Below, piece after piece: positions 1 through 6,679 of a DNA stretch of 19,699 bases. The stretch comes from CAYTLW01 sp964438735. GTDB taxonomy: Bacteria > Myxococcota_A > UBA9042. The notes below the pieces were generated by a model that was not told where the DNA came from, made no database searches, and was given only the letters and a program-made list of their open reading frames with translations. Every line of letters starts with the position of its first letter. Positions within the stretch are counted from its first letter, which is position 1. The position numbers and the translations under genes were made by a program. Location of the stretch: the NCBI GenBank assembly GCA_964438735.1, contig CAYTLW010000135.1:1-19699 (forward strand), given 5' to 3'.

Positions 1-4
1 GATT

Positions 5-3000
5 CTACGGCGGCGCTCCGGTCACGGTACCGTCGGTGCCTTTCTTGCCGAAGTTGCCCGAATAGAGCTTGTGGCTGCCACCTGGGTGGCCGCCGCTGCC
101 GCCTACGGTACAGATGCGCAGGAACTCGGTCGGCGCCGCGTCACCGGGCACGGTGGCGGTCCATCGATTGCAGGTGCCAATGGTGGTGGCCTTGGTCGAA
201 GAATCCCAGTAGTCCTGGGCCTTTTGTCCATCCCAACCCATGACCGGCACCGTGTGGCTGGCCGTGTAGACCGGGTAGTACGCGCCGGTGATGGCCACGT
301 CGCCGGCATCGCCGCCGTCGCCGCCGTCGCCGCCGCTCTTGGTGCTGTGGCCGATCCGACCGACGCCGCCGTGACTGCCCGTGTAGCTGACGTAGGCGGG
401 CCAGACGCCGGTGACCTTGTTGACCGGAATCCGGACCAGGAAGTGCTCCAGCCCGGCGCCCGTCCACAACGCGGCGCCGGTGGCCGCGATGGAGGCCGCG
501 TTGATGGTGATCTTGCCCCCTTCGCCGCCCTTGCTGCCGGCATCCCAGGTGGACTTGACCCAGGCGCCGCCCATGCCGCCGCTGGTGCAGATGCCGCGGG
601 TGAACTTGTCGTAGAAGAGCACAGGCCGGACGCCGGTCTTGACCGTCGACTTGGGCGTCATCTTGGTCGAGATGTGGATCGGCGGTGCCGGCGCCAGGTG
701 GCTCTCGACGAAGCGTGGCGGAGCAGCGCCCGCCCCTTGTCCGCCGCTCAGCACGATGCGCGCGTCGGCGCCGGTGGCGGTGATGGTCACCTCGCCACCT
801 TTGCCGCCCGGCGGTTGGGGCGCCGCGGCGTTGTTGGCCTCGTCGGTGTCGCCGCCCCGGCTGATGATGGTCGGGATGGGCGAGCTGTCGGCCGCCAACT
901 GGCGAATGATCACCTCGCCGCCTTTGCCGCCAGCTTTCGTCGGCCCCGTGGTCGGCGCGTCCTTGCCGGCGGTGTCGACCAGGCCATAGATCAGCGCCTC
1001 GCCCAGGGTCTCCAGCTGCACCTTGAAGCCGTCGAGTTTGGCGGCGTCCGGCGAGCGGGCGATGATCTTGCCGCCCGGCGCCACGTAGATGCCCAATGCG
1101 GCACGGATGGTGGTGTCCTGCGGCAACTCGAGCGTGCCCTCGACGATGAGCCAGAGGAAGTCGTGAGAGGCGCCCGCCAGGCTCTCGGTGGCGCCCGAGG
1201 CGACGTGCTTGATGTACGCCTGGCCGGCTTCGTCGGTAGCCGGGTTCTGGTTGCCGGTGTAGAGGGCCTCGGCGGCGTCGAAGGTGTTGGCCGCGAAGGC
1301 ATGGCCGGTGGACAGGGTGACCTTGCCGCCATCACCGCCGGCCGCCTCGCCGTAGGAGTCGCCGCCGCTGGCCTCGATGATGCCGGTGGAGCCATAGGCC
1401 AGGCCCGACATCAGCTGGGTGAAGGGATACAGGTTGGTACCGCCCGGATCCCGTCGGCGACGACCGGCCACGATGCCGGGCCGCCAGCCGTTCTGGCCGA
1501 GGCCGTTGGTGCCACCTTCGGCGGCGGCGTTGGCGGCGTTGTTGAGCTGGTAGGTGACCGAGGACTGACCGCCGACGTTGATCCAGGCACCGGCAGCGTT
1601 CTGCCGCTGCGCCTGTGCGGTGATGGTGATGCCCATGGCGTTGTTGGTCAGCAGGGTTGGTTTGAAGCAGGTGTAGATGTCGTTGCGCCCGCCTGCGGTC
1701 AGGTTCACGGGCATGACCCTGCGGTGAACGTTGCCGGCGTTGACCACGGCGCCCCAGCCGCCCCGGCAGGCCCAGGCGTTGGAGTCGATGAAGTAGCCAT
1801 TGACGCTGCTGGTGTACCGGATGTGGCTGGGAGCGTTGGCGCCGGCGGCGACCACCATGGCGTTGTAGTTGGCGTAGTAGGCGCGCGTCAGCCAGACGTG
1901 CTGGTCGATCTCGCGATGGCCCAGGACCCTGTCGTAGTGGGGCGGACTGGCGCCCGCCGGTGGGTTCTGGCTGAACGAGAAGCCCGGCGGCACCGAACGT
2001 GCCCCGGCCGGCCAGTCGGCCTGCCAGCGGCCGCGCAGCGGGATGTTGTGGTGCCGGGCCAGGAAGCCGACCAGGCGGCGCATGGCCAGCTGCTGCGGCA
2101 GGGGATAGTTCTGGGTGTCGTCGTTGATCATCTCGATGCCCGGCGCATCGTCATTGGTCGGCGGGCCGTGATACGCCAGCCCGCCCAGGGCCACGGTCTG
2201 GCCGATGACGCCGTTGCGACCGACCCAGAACTGGGCTGAAGGCGAGCCCGCAGCGACGGCGTTCCAGCCGGTGTTGAAGTGGGTGGCGAAGGGATCCGGG
2301 GCACCATCGGTGTGGTGCACCACGATATGCGTCGTGGCGTTCGCTCGCGCCGTGGCCCAGCCGAATCCCGCCGTGCGGCGGATGACCCGCAAGGCGTCCG
2401 GTCCACTCTGTTGGGTCTGGAAGTGCAGCCCGCCGGCGGCGACACCGCCGACGTAGTTCGAGAAGTGCAAAAGGGGCACGGAGACGGTGGTGGCGGCCTC
2501 GTCCACGGTCGCCAGGGGCGTATCGTGGATGTCCATCTCCTCGACCGGAACGTCGGGCAGACCGGCCATGAGCCGGCCCTTCTTGGTCAGCTGCCAGACC
2601 ACCTGAGCCCAGGGCTGAACACTGTTCGGGAGCTTCTTCTTGTCATAGGTCAGGGTCAACGTGACCGGTCGGGAGAGCTGCAGACCGTCGGGCTCGAGCG
2701 CCCATGTGTCGGTGGTGTAGACGAACCCCTTGTCGGCGGCCGGTGTGGTGATCTTCTTCAGGCTGATGGCGACCGGCTTGGTCAAGGCGCCGGCGGGGAT
2801 GTGCAGCACGGCGCCGGCGGCTTTGACCTGGCCGCCGGTGGTGCCGATGGTAGTGCCGCCGCCAGTATCAGCGGCAGCGCCACCATCCGATGGTGCGCCC
2901 ACGTCAATTGCTGAGGCGGCGTCGGTTGTCGGCTCGCCGCCGTCGGTCGGCGCGCTGTCCTGGACTGGCGCGTCGTCGGCCGTGACGTCCTGGCTGGTGG

Positions 3001-3193
3001 CATCCAGCCCGGCCACATCCACGGTGCCGATGCTGTCCCCAATGGCGCCGTCCCCAGCGGAGCCGTCGACTCCGGTGGTGGTAGACGTGGAGCCGCTCGG
3101 GTCGTCCTTGCTGCAGGCCACGGGGGCCAGCGCGAGGGGGATCAGCGTCAGGAGGGTCAGCGCCAGGTGAGTGGCTGCTGGCGGTATGTGCAT
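5..3193 (-). CDS. Lipoprotein with ZU5-like, type-2 amidase-like and Gly-rich repeat regions
   Basis: Predicted 1062-residue envelope lipoprotein. The start is the ATG read from 3193: an AGGAG lies six bases upstream and the product opens with a hydrophobic stretch (residues 8-23) and a Pro-Val-Ala-Cys lipobox (Cys27; Pro at -3 is not ideal). The frame stays open upstream to 4042, but there it is only antisense to the oxidoreductase. Residues 28-117 are an Asp/Thr/Ser/Gly linker. Residues about 118-250 resemble a ZU5-type beta domain (IPAGAL motif). Residues about 286-440 match N-acetylmuramoyl-L-alanine amidase type 2, with VVHHT at 291-295, YHG at 341-343 and GHRE at 425-428. Family zinc ligands would be His293 and His426, but the third ligand (Asp or Cys in a DPG/CPG motif) is not where expected. 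Residues about 605-1062 are Gly-rich with recurring GGxGGxVxI motifs suggesting a beta-helix or beta-roll. Likely role is binding or cutting peptidoglycan at the outer surface; activity is uncertain. The TAG stop is four bases from the window edge. Confidence 0.85.
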   Translation of the reverse strand: MHIPPAATHLALTLLTLIPLALAPVACSKDDPSGSTSTTTGVDGSAGDGAIGDSIGTVDVAGLDATSQDVTADDAPVQDSAPTDGGEPTTDAASAIDVGAPSDGGAAADTGGGTTIGTTGGQVKAAGAVLHIPAGALTKPVAISLKKITTPAADKGFVYTTDTWALEPDGLQLSRPVTLTLTYDKKKLPNSVQPWAQVVWQLTKKGRLMAGLPDVPVEEMDIHDTPLATVDEAATTVSVPLLHFSNYVGGVAAGGLHFQTQQSGPDALRVIRRTAGFGWATARANATTHIVVHHTDGAPDPFATHFNTGWNAVAAGSPSAQFWVGRNGVIGQTVALGGLAYHGPPTNDDAPGIEMINDDTQNYPLPQQLAMRRLVGFLARHHNIPLRGRWQADWPAGARSVPPGFSFSQNPPAGASPPHYDRVLGHREIDQHVWLTRAYYANYNAMVVAAGANAPSHIRYTSSVNGYFIDSNAWACRGGWGAVVNAGNVHRRVMPVNLTAGGRNDIYTCFKPTLLTNNAMGITITAQAQRQNAAGAWINVGGQSSVTYQLNNAANAAAEGGTNGLGQNGWRPGIVAGRRRRDPGGTNLYPFTQLMSGLAYGSTGIIEASGGDSYGEAAGGDGGKVTLSTGHAFAANTFDAAEALYTGNQNPATDEAGQAYIKHVASGATESLAGASHDFLWLIVEGTLELPQDTTIRAALGIYVAPGGKIIARSPDAAKLDGFKVQLETLGEALIYGLVDTAGKDAPTTGPTKAGGKGGEVIIRQLAADSSPIPTIISRGGDTDEANNAAAPQPPGGKGGEVTITATGADARIVLSGGQGAGAAPPRFVESHLAPAPPIHISTKMTPKSTVKTGVRPVLFYDKFTRGICTSGGMGGAWVKSTWDAGSKGGEGGKITINAASIAATGAALWTGAGLEHFLVRIPVNKVTGVWPAYVSYTGSHGGVGRIGHSTKSGGDGGDGGDAGDVAITGAYYPVYTASHTVPVMGWDGQKAQDYWDSSTKATTIGTCNRWTATVPGDAAPTEFLRICTVGGSGGHPGGSHKLYSGNFGKKGTDGTVTGAPP
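311..337. repeat. 9-bp tandem repeat, three copies, coding for GGD units
   Basis: Three consecutive 9-base units, GCCGCCGTC twice and then GCCGCCGCT, lie inside the Gly-rich tail of the amidase-like lipoprotein. On the coding strand they give Gly-Gly-Asp triplets around residues 954-962. Such a run can change length by slippage without breaking the frame. Confidence 0.8.
2617..2627. repeat. Palindrome GAACACTGTTC in the amidase-like lipoprotein gene
   Basis: Five-base arms and one central base, a fourth member of the GAACANTGTTC set. Here it lies in a different reading frame (Asn-Ser-Val-Gln on the minus strand), so it is not explained by the EQCS-type peptide. Confidence 0.75.
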
Positions 3194-3199
3194 GGGTCG

Positions 3200-3204
3200 C
3201 TCCT
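3200..3204 (-). promoter_or_regulatory. Shine-Dalgarno AGGAG for the amidase-like lipoprotein
   Basis: AGGAG on the minus strand, six bases before the ATG at 3193. This site decides the start, because the open frame extends another 849 bases upstream with no comparable signal or signal peptide. Confidence 0.75.
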
Positions 3205-3260
3205 GGGGGGCGGTGCGGGCATCGTAGCGCTGGTCGTGGGGGCGGCGCCACATGATCTCG

Positions 3261-3297
3261 CGCAAAGGCGCAAAGGCGCAAAGACGCAAAGACGCAA
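3261..3297. repeat. 8-bp tandem repeat (CGCAAAGR), 4.6 copies
   Basis: Plus-strand units CGCAAAGG, CGCAAAGG, CGCAAAGA, CGCAAAGA and a partial CGCAA stand head to tail in the 219-base divergent gap between the lipoprotein (start 3193) and the oxidoreductase (start 3413). The opposite strand reads as alternating TTTGCG-C/T-C units. From memory, similar TTTGCGCC/TTTGCGTC runs occur in intergenic DNA of many unrelated bacteria and generate spurious LRLCAFAPLR-like peptides in annotations; I cannot search to confirm this. I see no convincing sigma70 promoter in the rest of this gap. Confidence 0.85.
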
Positions 3298-3412
3298 TTG
3301 GGTCTGGGGCGCGCGCTGAGACGTCCTGTCGAATCGACGTTGCGACGTCATGCCCCGGTCGCCAGGTTCGCGGCACGACGGCTGGCGGTGTTCGTCGGAA
3401 GCGGGTGATGGG

Positions 3413-4384
3413 ATGAAGGCGGTCATCTACACGCGATACGGTTCGGCTGACGAGCTGCGCCTGGAAGAGGTCGACCGGCCGCAGCCGGCCGACGACGAGG
3501 TGCTGGTCAAGCTCCGCGCGGTCTCGGTCAACCTGTCGGACTGGGAGTACCTGACGGGCAGCCCGGCCTACGCTCGCCTCAACGGGTTGTTCCGGCCGAA
3601 GAAGCGCATCCTGGGCTCGGACATCGCCGGTGTGGTCGAGGCGACCGGCAGCCGGGTCAAGAAGCTGCAACCCGGCGACGCGGTGTTCGGCGACATCCTG
3701 GCGCGGCTGGGCGGTTTCGCCGAGTACACCTGCGCCAGGGAGGACGAGCTGATCCTCAAGCCGGACTCGCTCCCCTTCGAGCAGGCGGCCGCCATGCCCC
3801 AGGCCGCGGCCATCGCCGTGCAGGGCATCGTCGACCAGGGCCAGGTGCAGCCCGGGCAGCGGGTTCTGATCAACGGCGGGGGCGGCGGTTCGGGGACATT
3901 CGCCATCCAGCTGTGCAAGCACTTCGGCGCCGAGGTCACCGCGGTGGACAACGCCGACAAGCTCGAATTGATGCGCTCCCTCGGTGCGGACCATGTGCTC
4001 GACTACAGGCAGCACGACTTCGCCACGCTCGATCCGCGTCACGACCTGATCCTCGACCTGGTGGCCAGCCGCTCAGCCGGTGCGTGCCGGCGGGCGTTGA
4101 CGCCTGGCGGCCGCTACATGGCCGTCGGCGGGCCGCTGGCCACGATCCTGCAGCTCGTCTTCGTCGGCGGCCTGCTCTCCCTTGTCGGCGACAGGAAGGT
4201 AGGGCTGCTCATCGTACGCGAGACCGCCGACGCGTTGGCGGCTGCGGTGGAGTTGCTGGCGGACGTGGGCATCTCGCCGGTGATCGACCGCTGCTACCCG
4301 CTCGAGCAGACGGCGGAGGCCGTCGGGCGCGTCGGGCAGGACAAGGCGTTGGGCAAGGTGCTGGTCGTGATGGGCGACGATTGA
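3413..4384 (+). CDS. NAD(P)-dependent MDR oxidoreductase (zinc-independent quinone reductase/alcohol dehydrogenase family)
   Basis: A 323-residue cytosolic enzyme of the medium-chain dehydrogenase/reductase superfamily, in the quinone oxidoreductase and RTN4IP1-like branch (COG0604 type). The N-terminal GroES-like half runs to about residue 125, with GSDIAGVVEATG at 68-79 and GDAVFGD at 88-94. The Rossmann NAD(P)-binding half has the Gly-rich GGGGGSG loop at 155-161, followed by the family-typical FGAEV and SLGADHVLDY segments (171-175, 189-198). Structural and catalytic zinc cysteines are absent, as expected for this branch. The ATG at 3413 gives the standard MKAVIY opening; an ATG 63 bases upstream would add an unrelated 21-residue tail. 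No strong Shine-Dalgarno precedes it. It is divergent from the amidase-like gene and its TGA directly abuts the phzF remnant. The physiological substrate cannot be inferred. Confidence 0.9.
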   Translation: MKAVIYTRYGSADELRLEEVDRPQPADDEVLVKLRAVSVNLSDWEYLTGSPAYARLNGLFRPKKRILGSDIAGVVEATGSRVKKLQPGDAVFGDILARLGGFAEYTCAREDELILKPDSLPFEQAAAMPQAAAIAVQGIVDQGQVQPGQRVLINGGGGGSGTFAIQLCKHFGAEVTAVDNADKLELMRSLGADHVLDYRQHDFATLDPRHDLILDLVASRSAGACRRALTPGGRYMAVGGPLATILQLVFVGGLLSLVGDRKVGLLIVRETADALAAAVELLADVGISPVIDRCYPLEQTAEAVGRVGQDKALGKVLVVMGDD

Positions 4385-4497
4385 CCGGACATCACTCCGT
4401 CGGGCAACCACGCCTCGAGCAGCACCACGGCGGCGGGATTGCCCGCGAAGAGGCGGGAGGTGAACGCGTCGAGTTGGTAGATCGGCAAGGTGGTCAT
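4385..4497 (-). pseudogene. N-terminal remnant of a PhzF-family epimerase/isomerase gene
   Basis: Reading the minus strand from the ATG at 4497 gives about 36 residues that look like the start of PhzF-family proteins: the IYQLDAFTSRLFAGNPAAVV segment is the family's N-terminal signature and is followed by LEAWLPDGVM. The similarity stops at about 4390, and from 4384 on the DNA is the antisense of the oxidoreductase 3' end. Full-length members are roughly 260-300 residues, so almost the whole gene, including the active-site region, is missing. The frame remains open to 4294 but with unrelated sequence. I infer a deletion or recombination that joined the oxidoreductase end to the phzF start. 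Codon use is normal, so the event may be fairly recent. Confidence 0.75.
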
Positions 4498-4551
4498 CGG
4501 CAGGCTCCGGGCGGCCAGGTGTCCGTGGCAGTGCGGTTGTGCCTCATGGTA

Positions 4552-4557
4552 CATAAT
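4552..4557 (+). promoter_or_regulatory. Possible -10 element for the UnbV/FG-GAP lipoprotein
   Basis: CATAAT matches the sigma70 -10 consensus at five of six positions and sits in a small AT-rich island 35 bases before the ATG at 4592. No good -35 is found at 16-18 bases; an upstream TG lies nearby but not at the exact extended -10 spacing. Treat as a weak prediction. Confidence 0.3.
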
Positions 4558-4582
4558 GGAAGCAGGACGTATCTGGTACCCG

Positions 4583-4588
4583 GGAGGA
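4583..4588 (+). promoter_or_regulatory. Shine-Dalgarno GGAGGA for the UnbV/FG-GAP lipoprotein
   Basis: GGAGGA three bases before the ATG at 4592. Together with the signal peptide that begins there, it selects this start over in-frame starts further upstream at 4490 and 4556. Confidence 0.7.
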
Positions 4589-4591
4589 CCC

Positions 4592-6652
4592 ATGCGCCGA
4601 CAGCCACTCGCCATCCTCCTCGCCATCCTCCTCGCCTTTGCCCTGGCCCTCCCCGCCTGCGGCAACGAATCGGGCAGCGAGGCACCTGAGACCAGCGACA
4701 CCGCCGCCCACGACACCATCGGCAGCGACGGCACCGCCGACGGCACGACGCAGGACGCCACAACCGCCCCAGACACCGGCCCCGCCTGCAACCCCGGCAC
4801 GCTCTGGAAGCCCGGCATCAAGGCCTTCGAGGACGCCACCAAGGTCGCCGGACTGCAAGGCGTGCTCGGCATTCGCCTGAGCGTCACCGACTTCGACGGC
4901 GACGGCTGGCCCGACCTGCTGATTCGCAACGGCGGCGGGCCGGAGGACTTCAAGGAGGGCAAGCGCTCGCGCTGGCTGATGCGCAACAACGGCGACGGCA
5001 CCTTCAGCGACTTCACCCAGCAATCGGGTCTGCTCCGCGGTCGGCTGAACAGCGATCCGAACTACGGCAGGCCCGGCGACATCTTTGTCTCGGGCGATGT
5101 GGATAACGATGGCGACCTGGACATCTACGTGGCCACCGCACGCCACAAACCCACCGACGACCAGGAGACCAGCGAGCTGATGCTCAACAAGGGCGACGGC
5201 ACGTTCGAGTTGGGGCCGGCGAAGAGCGATGCGCGTTTTGTCGGCAAGCCATCGGTGCCCGCAGGGGCCACATTCGTGGACTACAACCGCGACGGCAACC
5301 TGGATCTCTGGGTCGCCCACAACATGGTCGGCGGCCAGACGTCACCCTTGCCGGATGCGTTGCTGCAGGGCGACGGCAAGGGCGGGTTTGTCGACGTCAG
5401 CGCCAAGGTCGGCATCCAAACGGTCTCCTGGTACACCTTCGGCCCGCTCAACGCCGCCAAGGGCCACTCCTGGGCCTGGTCCACCGCCGCCTGTGACCTC
5501 AACAACGACGGCATGCCCGAGCTGCTCGCATCCAGCTACGGCCGACGCCCCAACCTGCTCTGGCGCGCCGCTCCCAAGGAGGGCGGCGGCATCCAGTACG
5601 TCAACGAGTCGGTGGCCTCGGGTTACGCCTACGACCACCGGTTCGACTGGACCGACAACCTCAGCGCCCAGTGCCACTGCCACGACCATCCCAAAGACCC
5701 CGAGTGCGACAAGCCGCCCGAACCGCCGCCGGGCATCTGCCAGTCGCTCAAGAACTCCTTTGGCGGCAAGTACCGCTGGAATCACAGCACCGATCGCGAG
5801 GCCTTCAACCTGGGGGGCAACAGCGGCGCCACGGTCTGCGCCGATGTGGATAACGACGGCATGATCGACCTGATGACCCACGAGATCGTGCACTCGGACG
5901 TGGGCTCCAGCAGCGATCCCAGCGAGCTGCTCATCAACCAGGCCTCGGCGGAGGTCCGCTTCGCCCGCCCCGGCGGCGAGGTGACCGGCCTGGTCCGCGA
6001 CGACATCAAGTACGACTGGGGCGGCTACGATCGCGGCGATATGACCGGCGCCATCTTCGACTTCGACAACGACGGTTGGAAGGACGTCTACATCGGCTCG
6101 TCCGACTACTGGGGCAACCACGGGCTGCTCTTTCACCAACACAGCAAGCAGAAGTTCCAGCGCCTGGATCCAGCGGACTACTTCAAGCACAACCGCGCCA
6201 ACGGCGTGGCTATCGCTGACTTCGACCGCGACGGTGACCTGGATCTCTTCGCCGGCCACTCGCTGATGCGCTGTCCCGAGGGCAGCAAGTACAGCAGCGA
6301 CTGCTATCCGACCCAGCAGATCAAACTCTTCCGCAATCTCATGGGTGCCGGCAGCAACTGGCTGCAGGTACATCTCGAAGGCGCCGAAGGCAGCAACCGG
6401 TCGGCCATCGGCGCGCGCGTGGACATCAAGACCAGCGAGGGCCCGCAGACCCGGGTGGTCGATGGCGGGCACGGCCACTTCGGTACCCAGCGGGACGCCA
6501 CGCTGCATTTCGGACTCGGGGCTGCCTGTTCGGCCAAAGTCACCGTGGTCTGGCCGGACGCCAAGCGCACCATTCAGACCTTCGAGTTGAGCGCCAACCA
6601 GCGCTACAAGTTGCGCCAGGGCGTGGCGGAGCCGGTGGCCGCGGGAATGTAA
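4592..6652 (+). CDS. Lipoprotein with FG-GAP/VCBS repeats and C-terminal UnbV/ASPIC domain (CRTAC1-like)
   Basis: A 686-residue predicted lipoprotein. Residues 6-20 are hydrophobic, ending in a Leu-Pro-Ala-Cys lipobox (Cys23), followed by an Asp/Thr-rich linker to about residue 65. Seven calcium-loop motifs of the DxDxDGxxD type mark FG-GAP/VCBS repeats, starting at residues 100, 169, 230, 302, 418, 490 and 543 (for example DFDGDGWPD, DVDNDGDLD, DFDRDGDLD). Residues about 588-676 match the UnbV/ASPIC domain: RSAIGARV at 603-610, then VDGGHGHFGTQ, HFGLG and VVWPD in the usual order. The family forms secreted beta-propellers, and related proteins are found on surfaces and in adhesion. Unusual is a Cys/His-rich insert at residues 360-383 between repeats four and five. 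The gene is convergent with carB, with a 23-base gap. Ligand and partner are unknown. Confidence 0.88.
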   Translation: MRRQPLAILLAILLAFALALPACGNESGSEAPETSDTAAHDTIGSDGTADGTTQDATTAPDTGPACNPGTLWKPGIKAFEDATKVAGLQGVLGIRLSVTDFDGDGWPDLLIRNGGGPEDFKEGKRSRWLMRNNGDGTFSDFTQQSGLLRGRLNSDPNYGRPGDIFVSGDVDNDGDLDIYVATARHKPTDDQETSELMLNKGDGTFELGPAKSDARFVGKPSVPAGATFVDYNRDGNLDLWVAHNMVGGQTSPLPDALLQGDGKGGFVDVSAKVGIQTVSWYTFGPLNAAKGHSWAWSTAACDLNNDGMPELLASSYGRRPNLLWRAAPKEGGGIQYVNESVASGYAYDHRFDWTDNLSAQCHCHDHPKDPECDKPPEPPPGICQSLKNSFGGKYRWNHSTDREAFNLGGNSGATVCADVDNDGMIDLMTHEIVHSDVGSSSDPSELLINQASAEVRFARPGGEVTGLVRDDIKYDWGGYDRGDMTGAIFDFDNDGWKDVYIGSSDYWGNHGLLFHQHSKQKFQRLDPADYFKHNRANGVAIADFDRDGDLDLFAGHSLMRCPEGSKYSSDCYPTQQIKLFRNLMGAGSNWLQVHLEGAEGSNRSAIGARVDIKTSEGPQTRVVDGGHGHFGTQRDATLHFGLGAACSAKVTVVWPDAKRTIQTFELSANQRYKLRQGVAEPVAAGM

Positions 6653-6663
6653 GCGGGCGTTAC

Positions 6664-6679
6664 CTGACCAGACGGTCAG
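6664..6679. repeat. Inverted repeat at the carB stop codon, possible weak bidirectional terminator
   Basis: CTGACC-AGAC-GGTCAG forms a perfect 6-bp stem with a four-base loop in the convergent gap between the UnbV lipoprotein gene and carB, overlapping the carB TGA (6676-6678). No T-tract follows on either strand, so an intrinsic terminator is not well supported; a repressor-type operator half-site pair is the other reading. Confidence 0.35.

Noticed and set aside
71..2239. Long plus-strand open frame of 722 codons
   Set aside because: It is antisense to the Gly-rich and amidase-like regions, is an Ala/Gly/Arg/Asp-biased low-complexity translation with no domain or signal, and arises from GC-rich codon structure.
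3194..4042. 283-codon upstream extension of the amidase-like lipoprotein frame
   Set aside because: It runs antisense through the oxidoreductase and across the 8-bp repeat, and would bury the lipoprotein signal; a good Shine-Dalgarno and signal peptide start at 3193.
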